Source of the DNA: an uncultured Balneolaceae bacterium
GTDB taxonomy: Bacteria; Bacteroidota; Rhodothermia; Balneolales; Balneolaceae
Reading direction: 5' to 3'
Length of the DNA stretch: 64,000 nt
NCBI GenBank assembly: GCA_913057825.1
Contig: CAJXOW010000009.1
Location: 1-64,000 of the forward strand
The notes beneath the pieces were generated by a model that saw nothing but the letters and a program-made list of their open reading frames with translations, did not search any database and was not told the DNA's origin. The stretch's first letter is position 1, and the number at the start of each line of letters is the position of its first letter. The position numbers and the translations under genes were made by a program. Shown piece by piece: positions 52,846-59,243 of the stretch.

Positions 52846-54648
52846 TTACTGTTTCTGAAACCAGACGTTGTCCGTCCGCCAGAGCGATGCGTAAAAGCCG
52901 GTAATGATTCCCATTTTGTTTTGTTCAAATCGGATCCGCGGCTGGATGGTACCTTTTAGGGTGGTAAAGATGCCGGTTTCGAGAGCGTTTTGGACGGGTT
53001 GGAGGTGCAGCGTGCCCAGGAGGCGATGACGGGCGACAAGCTGGCTGTCGGTGGCTGTGACGGTGTAGATGGTTTCCAGCTCGGGACTTACATAGCGACC
53101 TTCGTAGGATTGCAACTTCTTTTTAGTGGGATTCCACAGTCCGATGGGCTGCAGCGGGAGGGTAGTGGAGTCTTTTAACGTGGCCGACGTGACTTCTCGG
53201 GATGTGTTTGTGTAAAAGGTAACTGAAAGTTCATGTCCGGCTGATGTGAAGGTGGAGTCGGATGTTGGCTTAAGGGTGTAAGATTGTTCCTGGGATCGGC
53301 GTAGATACAGTTTGTTATCCCCCTGCCGAATGCTCATAACTTGCTTGTTGGCCCGGTACCGCTGGGCGTACTGGGCGAGCAGGGTAGAGTCGACGGTTAC
53401 CTTTTGTTCCGGCTCTTCCTTGGGTTTTTCGGGGATATCCATATGCTGACCGAAAAAGATCTTGGCCACTTTACGGGCGGTCCGACTGGAGTTGAAATCA
53501 CCGTGGTTGGTCATCACAATAACGCCGGCGTTGAGCTCGGGATAGTAATTCAGCTTGGATCCATATCCGGCGTGGGAGCCGCTGTGGTGGACGCGTTCTA
53601 ATCCGCGGGCTCGATCGACCACAATGCCGAGTCCGTAGTTGGTGGTATCTCCCTTGTTGAGCACAAAGGGTTCGCGCAGCCGATCTTGAACGGATTTCCC
53701 GCCTACCTCCGCCGTATGAAAGTTCTGCATCCACCGGGCCAGGTCGCCGACCGTGGTGTAAATCTCGGCCGATCCGAAAATGGCGCGGTTGCTGTAGGCG
53801 GTGGTAAAGGTACTGTCTTTATCGTCATAATAGTAGGAGGTAGCGGAACCGGGGATGATTTCGCCGACTTCGTCCTCGATCACGGTCTGTCGCATGCCAA
53901 TGGGATCAAACACGTGTTGCTGCATCCATCGCGGATAGGAGTCATCGGTAACTTCTTCGAGGATCATGGCCAGGACCACATAGGCCGTACTGTTGTAACG
54001 ACGATTTGAGCCGGGTATGAATTCGAGGGCCGGCTGACGTTCGATGACCTCCAGCGTCTCGTCGCGCGACAGGTAATCCCGGCTGGCCAACAGCCCGCGC
54101 AGCGCCAGGGTCCCATACGCTTCCCGGTAGCCGCTGGTATGCGTCAGCATATGTCGGAGGGTCACCGTGTCTTCGAATGCAGGCAGTTCGGAAAGGTATT
54201 TTCGGGCGGGGTCGTCGAGCGACAGTTTTCCCTGCTCGGCCAGCATGGAAAAGGCAAATCCGGTGAACTGCTTGGAAATGGAAGCTATGTTAAAACGAGT
54301 ATCCGTCGTGATAGGGACCTGGTGCGTCAAATCCGCCATCCCGTATCCCCTGGAAAAAATAACCTCGCCGTCTTTCACCACTCCGATCACGGCACCGGGG
54401 GAGGAGGTAGTATCGTAGGGAGCCATCATCGAATCGACCTTGGCCGTGAGGGAGTCGGGGGCTGGTGCGTCGGAAGTACGCGTTGATATAGATCTATCTA
54501 ATGGTTGAGCTGCAGAGATGGAAGTGAAGGTGAATAGTAATAGTGATATTAAAAGGAGATATGTTGACGGCGAGTTGGTTTCATGTCTCATCTTCACCCT
54601 TTTGATCAATAACTCGAAACACTCTTTCAAGTTTCTTCCAGTTTTCAT
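52846..54648 (-). CDS. Serine hydrolase, class C beta-lactamase/PBP-like, exported
   Basis: A 600-residue protein with a hydrophobic signal segment at about residues 29-47 (YLLLISLLLFTFTSISAAQ). The beta-lactamase-related domain (about 75-400) has nucleophile Ser123 and Lys126 in ASISKQFTG. The second motif is YNS (usually YxN) in RRYNSTAYVVL, and the third is HSGSHAGYGSK. A C-terminal lipocalin-like/DUF3471-type region (about 430-600) follows. These enzymes are usually peptidases or esterases of the periplasm. Two starts are plausible: 54648 (GGGGAT upstream) or 54591 (AGGGTGAAG upstream), which gives a more ordinary signal peptide. It is unlike the inactive module fused to NagZ at 29.5 kb. 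Confidence 0.85.
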   Translation of the reverse strand: MKTGRNLKECFELLIKRVKMRHETNSPSTYLLLISLLLFTFTSISAAQPLDRSISTRTSDAPAPDSLTAKVDSMMAPYDTTSSPGAVIGVVKDGEVIFSRGYGMADLTHQVPITTDTRFNIASISKQFTGFAFSMLAEQGKLSLDDPARKYLSELPAFEDTVTLRHMLTHTSGYREAYGTLALRGLLASRDYLSRDETLEVIERQPALEFIPGSNRRYNSTAYVVLAMILEEVTDDSYPRWMQQHVFDPIGMRQTVIEDEVGEIIPGSATSYYYDDKDSTFTTAYSNRAIFGSAEIYTTVGDLARWMQNFHTAEVGGKSVQDRLREPFVLNKGDTTNYGLGIVVDRARGLERVHHSGSHAGYGSKLNYYPELNAGVIVMTNHGDFNSSRTARKVAKIFFGQHMDIPEKPKEEPEQKVTVDSTLLAQYAQRYRANKQVMSIRQGDNKLYLRRSQEQSYTLKPTSDSTFTSAGHELSVTFYTNTSREVTSATLKDSTTLPLQPIGLWNPTKKKLQSYEGRYVSPELETIYTVTATDSQLVARHRLLGTLHLQPVQNALETGIFTTLKGTIQPRIRFEQNKMGIITGFYASLWRTDNVWFQKQ

Positions 54649-54674
54649 TTTTATCCCCGATATAATTTAAATGA

Positions 54675-54977
54675 TCAGTTATGATCAGATGGAGTAACTT
54701 CTTGCTTGATCTGGTCTTCGGCTGCTTCTCTGGCTTGCTCCAGGTCGTATTGTGATTGCAAATTCATCCAGAATTCAGGAGTAGTCCCCAGGTAACGGGC
54801 AAGGCGGAGGGCCGTGTCGGCGGTGATGCTTCTTTTTTCCTGAACGATTTGATTCAATCGCGTAGGGGGTACCCCGATCTTTTCAGCAAATTTACGTTGA
54901 CTTAATCCCATGGGATTTATGAATTCTTCTCTGAGTACTTCGCCCGGATGTACGGTTTGCAGTTTTTGTTTTGTCAT
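54675..54977 (-). CDS. higA: HigA-family antitoxin (XRE helix-turn-helix)
   Basis: A 100-residue HigA antitoxin: VHPGEVLREEFINPMGLSQRKFAEKIGVPPTRLNQIVQEKRSITADTALRLARYLGTTPEFWMNLQ is the full family pattern, with the HTH at about residues 25-45. HigA normally neutralises the ribosome-dependent mRNase HigB, encoded just upstream on the same strand. Here only the last third of higB remains (54991-55092). It could still act as a repressor. Confidence 0.93.
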   Translation of the reverse strand: MTKQKLQTVHPGEVLREEFINPMGLSQRKFAEKIGVPPTRLNQIVQEKRSITADTALRLARYLGTTPEFWMNLQSQYDLEQAREAAEDQIKQEVTPSDHN

Positions 54978-54990
54978 AATTTGAATGGAT

Positions 54991-55092
54991 TCAGTGATAA
55001 TCAGTTATTTCCACCTCGTAAGCGTCGTTTTCCAACCAGTAAAAACAAATTCTCCATTGGTCATAGATGCGAATACAATGTTGGCACTTAAT
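54991..55092 (-). pseudogene. higB toxin remnant (C-terminal fragment)
   Basis: The minus-strand frame ending in TGA at 54991-54993 encodes IRIYDQWRICFYWLENDAYE then VEITDYH, the conserved C-terminus of HigB. It is 13 bp ahead of higA in the right frame and order. Upstream the frame hits a stop inside the 3' end of argB, and no HigB N-terminus exists. About two thirds of the toxin gene has been deleted. Confidence 0.85.
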
Positions 55093-55093
55093 A

Positions 55094-56041
55094 TCACTTC
55101 ACAAAACGCGTTCCGGTGGGTTTTTGGGTGAGCAGCTGCTTCAATATGGTATGCGGTTTCATTCCGTTGACGATATGCGCTTCCTCTACGCCTTCCTTGA
55201 GGGCGATCAGACAGGCTTCGACCTTGGGTATCATGCCGCCCTGGATCGTTTTCTCCATCTCGTCCTGGGCTTCTTCGACCGACATTTCCGGAATCAGGCT
55301 GGTTTCGTCTTCGGGATCTTCGAGGAGTCCGTCGACATCGGTCAATGCCACAAACCGCGCAGCTTCCAACGCCCCGGCCATGTGTCCGGCGAACATGTCG
55401 GCGTTGATATTGTAGTCTTTCATGTCTTCCCCAACCCCGATAGGGGCTATGACGGGGATATACCCTTCTTTAATGATTGCCTTGACGAGGTCGGTGTTGA
55501 TTCGTTTAACGTTGCCCACATGACCGAGGTCAATCTCTTCGGTTTGTCCGTCGACCTGGACCACATGCTTCCGCTGATTGGCGATTACCATGTTGCCGTC
55601 CTTGCCTGACAATCCCACGGCTTTACAACCAGCGCGATTAAGTCCCTTGACCAGGTCACTGTTCACCTGACCGCTAAGCGCCATCTCTACATACCGCATC
55701 GCTTTTTTGTCGGTCTTGCGATGTCCGCCGACAAACTCCGATTCAATCCCCACATCCTTGAGCAGTTTCTTAATTACCGGTCCGCCGCCGTGCACCACCA
55801 CGGGCACGATATCGTAATCCTTCAGCGCCACAATATCCGCGATAACCTTCCGCTTGATCTCATCATCCCGCATCGCATTGCCGCCGTATTTGATCAGCAC
55901 CACGCGGCCATCAAGTTCATCCAGCATCTGCGAGTTGAATTCAATATCCAGCATCTCTTCAATATCCGATGATTCCTTTCCAGTTGACTCAGTCATACGT
56001 ATAGCTTTGAATTGTGAATAGTTGTATGGTAATGTAGTCAA
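55094..56041 (-). CDS. argB: Acetylglutamate kinase
   Basis: A 315-residue ArgB, second step of arginine biosynthesis. Domain from about residue 46: VLIKYGGNAM, VVVHGGGPVIKK, NSDLVKGLNRAGCKAVGLSGKDG, YNINADMFAGHMAGAL and RFVALTDVDGLLED, ending in GGMIPKVEA and GTRFVK. The first 45 residues are longer than usual; an internal ATG at 55996 (TESTGKESS) would give a normal N-terminus, so the start is uncertain. It is 3 kb upstream of argD, separated by antitoxin and hydrolase genes. A higB fragment abuts its stop codon. Confidence 0.95.
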   Translation of the reverse strand: MTTLPYNYSQFKAIRMTESTGKESSDIEEMLDIEFNSQMLDELDGRVVLIKYGGNAMRDDEIKRKVIADIVALKDYDIVPVVVHGGGPVIKKLLKDVGIESEFVGGHRKTDKKAMRYVEMALSGQVNSDLVKGLNRAGCKAVGLSGKDGNMVIANQRKHVVQVDGQTEEIDLGHVGNVKRINTDLVKAIIKEGYIPVIAPIGVGEDMKDYNINADMFAGHMAGALEAARFVALTDVDGLLEDPEDETSLIPEMSVEEAQDEMEKTIQGGMIPKVEACLIALKEGVEEAHIVNGMKPHTILKQLLTQKPTGTRFVK

Positions 56042-56070
56042 TTGGAAACGTTAAATCTAGCAAGCCGGGT

Positions 56071-56278
56071 GATTAGTGATTTATAATTAATAATTGATGA
56101 TTATGGACGGAGATCGCCCGGTAAATAGAATACTGCCGGTATCAGTCTTTATATTTATAAAATGCAGTACCTCTTCCGTGGCATTTTATCCAGGTGCCGA
56201 TTCTACACAATATCACCGGCAGTTATGCCCATAATCATTAATTATTAATTATAAATCATCAATCATAAATCATTAATT
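56071..56278. repeat. Heptad-repeat element, TAATTAT/AATCAT type (family H)
   Basis: Arms 56071-56106 and 56229-56264 match at about 33 of 36 positions; the right array runs on to 56278. Units are 7 nt (AATCATT, AATTATT, AATTATA, AATCATC, AATCATA). The core has its own nested inverted repeat, ATACTGCCGGTATCA facing ATCACCGGCAGT. It lies between the start of argB and the end of the FMN reductase gene, which stops 4 bp beyond. Confidence 0.85.
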
Positions 56279-56282
56279 GCCT

Positions 56283-57038
56283 TCAACGGTGCTCCGGATT
56301 CGGATGATCAAACTGGCAGCCGGCTTCCCATTCGGTGCGTTGGTTGCCGTGGGCGGGGATGCCTCCGGCTTCGTCCAACATCCGGGCCAGGTGCATCAGG
56401 TTCCACGTCATGAAGGTGGTGTTGCGCTGGGTGAATTCGTTGTCGAATCCGGCGCGGCCCTCTTCGGTTTCATCGCCGTAACTCGGACCCGGACCGGCTT
56501 CGCCGATCCAGCCGGCATCGGATTGCGGCGGAATGACGTATCCCAAATGCTGCAAGCCATAGAGTATGCTCATTGCGCAGTGCTTGATGCCGTCTTCGTT
56601 GCCGGTGATCAGGCATCCGCCGACACGTCCGTAATAGGCATACTGACCTTCGTCGTTTGTGTGACCGGAATACCCGTAGAGTCGCTCAATCACCGTGGTG
56701 GCGACGGATGATTTTTCTCCCAGCCAGATAGGCGATCCGATGATCAAAATATTGGCATTCATCACTTTTTCCTGGATCTCCGGCCACTCGTCCCGCTCGA
56801 AACCGTGCTCGGTCATGTCGGGATAGACGCCGGGAGCTATATCATAATCCACCGGACGCAACACTTCGGTCTCCACCTGGTTTTTCTCAAAAATTTGGCG
56901 GGATACGTCAATCAGTGTTTCGGTATGGGACTCCTGCGGACTGGGTTTGAGCGTACAGTTCAAAATTATAGCGCTAAGGTTGGAAAAGTCCCACTTGCTG
57001 TCGGTACACAACTTCTCTTGCTTTTCGGATAAGGACAT
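56283..57038 (-). CDS. Flavodoxin-fold NAD(P)H-dependent FMN reductase family protein
   Basis: A 251-residue protein of the flavodoxin-like / NADPH-dependent FMN reductase superfamily: strand 1 AIILNCTLKPSPQESHT with the phosphate-binding loop near residue 32, ILIIGSPIWLGEKSSVATTVIERLYGY near 98, and GGCLITGNEDGIKHC near 139. The long C-terminal part (about 170-251) with TTFMTWNLMHLARMLDEAGG is typical of the larger members. Likely an oxidoreductase acting on flavins or quinones; the substrate is unknown. Confidence 0.85.
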   Translation of the reverse strand: MSLSEKQEKLCTDSKWDFSNLSAIILNCTLKPSPQESHTETLIDVSRQIFEKNQVETEVLRPVDYDIAPGVYPDMTEHGFERDEWPEIQEKVMNANILIIGSPIWLGEKSSVATTVIERLYGYSGHTNDEGQYAYYGRVGGCLITGNEDGIKHCAMSILYGLQHLGYVIPPQSDAGWIGEAGPGPSYGDETEEGRAGFDNEFTQRNTTFMTWNLMHLARMLDEAGGIPAHGNQRTEWEAGCQFDHPNPEHR

Positions 57039-57106
57039 ATGTCAGGGATTAATGGTAAAGATTAAAATTTTGACGAACGGATTATCGGTAGAAAATATTC
57101 AATACC

Positions 57107-57261
57107 AGGAGGCTGTCGGACTTTCCCAATTCTACTGCAAAAAAGCCGGATTTGGATATCTTTGGGCCGATTTTCCTTAAATACTCCGACAACTGTCGGA
57201 GCAAAACCTACCTCAAACCGGACTTTTTTTCGTTGCGAATCGGAAAGTCGGACAGCCTCCT
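57107..57261. repeat. Family E nested-palindrome element
   Basis: Outer arms AGGAGGCTGTCGGACTTTCC at 57107-57126 and GGAAAGTCGGACAGCCTCCT at 57242-57261 match with one mismatch. Inside are AAAAAAGCCGG (57139-57149) facing CCGGACTTTTTTT (57219-57231), and a central perfect hairpin CTCCGAC-AACT-GTCGGAG at 57184-57201. The TGTCGGA word recurs in all three layers. Size and layered arms suggest a miniature element or a structured transcript. No other copy in the window. Confidence 0.8.
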
Positions 57262-57396
57262 AAAAATACATTAATTAATCGAAAATAGTTTAGTAATCAT
57301 TAGAAAATTGGTTTATACAATCATAAAATTTCGTTAATGGGATGCTGTCAGCGGTGGATATCTTACTTATCATGAATGAATTAGGGAAATGTATCT

Positions 57397-57540
57397 GACA
57401 AACCGGGCGGCGGTTCCGAAGTATTAAAGTTTTCTGGTTTAAAAGCAGTAATAATAAAATATTCAACAAGGGCATTCCCCATAAATAAAGTCTGCCAACG
57501 AAGAAAAGTTTCCGAGCGAGGAACCGCTACCCGGTTTTTC
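57397..57540 (+). repeat. Family A palindromic element, copy 7
   Basis: AACCGGGCGGCGGTTCC at 57401-57417 faces GGAACCGCTACCCGGTT at 57519-57535 (two mismatches, the least well paired copy). Interior CGAAGTATTAAAGTTTTCTG, AAAAGCAGTAATAATAAAA and GAAAAGTTTCCGAGCGAGG is the second subfamily. Forward orientation, 22 bp beyond the stop of the convergent-facing BNR lipoprotein gene. Confidence 0.88.
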
Positions 57541-57562
57541 AAAGGGCTACGAGCGCAAAAGT

Positions 57563-58930
57563 CTATTCCGGTTGAAGCTTACCTCTGAATAGCCAAATAC
57601 GGCTCTTTCGTCCGCGCTGGAAGGTACTGTTAACGACGGCAATATCCCCCTGTTCATTAACAGCCAGCTTGTCGAGCAAGTATCCCTGTTGACTGCCGTT
57701 GGTTCCCATGTCCGGGTCGCCGCTGCCGGGCAAAACGTAGGGGGATATGAATGTTTTTCCGCCGTCGGGGGAATAGCTGAAGGCCAGGGCTTCGGGGCGG
57801 GCGCCGGCGTTTTTGTAGAGCTCCCAGTTCAGGAAGACATTGCCTGCATTGGATAAGATCACGGACGGAAAGTGTCCCATTTCATAGGTGTTGTAACCGG
57901 GAGTAGTGAAGGTATTCGTTTGTGTGGTGGACAGGGAGGGGAGGGAGAATTTTTGGTATCGGACTTCATATATTTTGAAGGGTCCGCCGGGACTGACGCT
58001 GTAGGTTAGGTGAAGTTGATTCTCTGCATCGATGGCAATTTTCGGTGCGTCGCTGTGTCCCGGGTTGGTGACGAGGGTTTCGGGGGATGAGAATGAGCGA
58101 CCTTGGTCGCGCGATCTAGCCATTAATAGATTAGCCTGGGGGTGTTCGCCGTAGGTCCAGGCCAGGTAGACGGTTCCGGCGGTGTCGACCGCCAATGATG
58201 GGCCCCGGGCGGGTTGCTCGTTGTCGCCTCCGACTAGCAGGGGATCTGAAAAGGACCGGCCGCGGTCGGTCGACCGGCTCACCCAGAGCCGACCTTCATA
58301 TTCGGTCCAGGCGGCGTAAAGCGTTCCATCGGGAGCAACCAGCAGATCGAGGCTGCCATTGTGCCAGAACTTTTGAGTCAGCCGACCTTTTCCGTCGCCG
58401 GCGATGCTATTGGACAAGTTGACCGGCTCGCCGAAAGAACGTCCCCCGTCGGTCGAACGTGCAAAGAAAGCTTCACCCCCGTGCGTGCCGCCCGAAAACA
58501 CGATCTCCTGCCAGAGCATATAAACGTGCAGGGAATCCGGATTGCCGGCAATCCCGCGGTCCATATGCATGTCCGGCAGCCAGGAGAAAACGTTGGGTGT
58601 TTTGGAGACGTTTACGGGTGATTCAAACCGGCGCTCCCCGTTCGTCTTAATGCGTTGAAAAACAATATTACGCTGTGCCTGTTCGACCCATCCGATGCCG
58701 ATTTCGCCGTCGGACAGCAGATCCACGGTCGGATCGTCCACATAATGAAACTCCGAATCGTTCATCCGCCAGGGTCCCCGGTAGCCGGATCCCTCGGCGA
58801 TTTTTACGGGCTGCTGCCATTTGATTGGCCCGGTGGACGAGCTTTGCGTATTGCAGCTCAGGATGGAAAAGATCAGCAACAGACCGAGAACCAACATATA
58901 TATGGTCATTCGATGGGCCATAGCCGGCAA
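57563..58930 (-). CDS. BNR-repeat (sialidase-like propeller) lipoprotein
   Basis: A 455-residue lipoprotein (signal MTIYMLVLGLLLIFSILSC, lipid Cys near residue 26). Four Asp-boxes are clear: STDGGRSF, STDRGRSF, SRDQGRSF and SPDGGKTF, spread over a six-bladed propeller fold. Catalytic residues of true sialidases (Arg triad, Tyr-Glu pair) are not evident, so a glycosidase role is only possible. The start could be any of three in-frame ATGs (PAMAHRMTIYM). Surface location likely. Confidence 0.8.
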   Translation of the reverse strand: MPAMAHRMTIYMLVLGLLLIFSILSCNTQSSSTGPIKWQQPVKIAEGSGYRGPWRMNDSEFHYVDDPTVDLLSDGEIGIGWVEQAQRNIVFQRIKTNGERRFESPVNVSKTPNVFSWLPDMHMDRGIAGNPDSLHVYMLWQEIVFSGGTHGGEAFFARSTDGGRSFGEPVNLSNSIAGDGKGRLTQKFWHNGSLDLLVAPDGTLYAAWTEYEGRLWVSRSTDRGRSFSDPLLVGGDNEQPARGPSLAVDTAGTVYLAWTYGEHPQANLLMARSRDQGRSFSSPETLVTNPGHSDAPKIAIDAENQLHLTYSVSPGGPFKIYEVRYQKFSLPSLSTTQTNTFTTPGYNTYEMGHFPSVILSNAGNVFLNWELYKNAGARPEALAFSYSPDGGKTFISPYVLPGSGDPDMGTNGSQQGYLLDKLAVNEQGDIAVVNSTFQRGRKSRIWLFRGKLQPE

Positions 58931-59017
58931 ATTTTTATTTAAAAATGTACACCCTATTGATACAAATCCGATCCTGTATTAATTTAAAAATACGATACTT
59001 CATGAGTTAACAAAAAA

Positions 59018-59089
59018 GCGGGTGTAGCTCAGTGGTAGAGCATCACCTTCCCAAGGTGAAAGTCGCGAGTTCGATCCTCGTCACCCGCT
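59018..59089 (+). tRNA. tRNA-Gly (anticodon CCC)
   Basis: Acceptor GCGGGTG/CACCCGC, D arm GCTC/GAGC, anticodon stem TCACC/GGTGA with loop TTCCCAA (anticodon CCC), T arm CGAGTTCGATCCTCG, discriminator T. No CCA is encoded, in contrast to the tRNA-Asn at 9179. Confidence 0.95.
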
Positions 59090-59243
59090 CAAGGGGGGCG
59101 CTGGGGAATAAATGTTTATTGTAGGGGATCCGAACGATTACCAAATTAGTCAGTGAAATAATAAACTACTTGAACCCCCTTTATTTAATTGTTATGTTAC
59201 TCACAACTATAATAACATTAATCTATTAAAGAGGGAGAAATCT

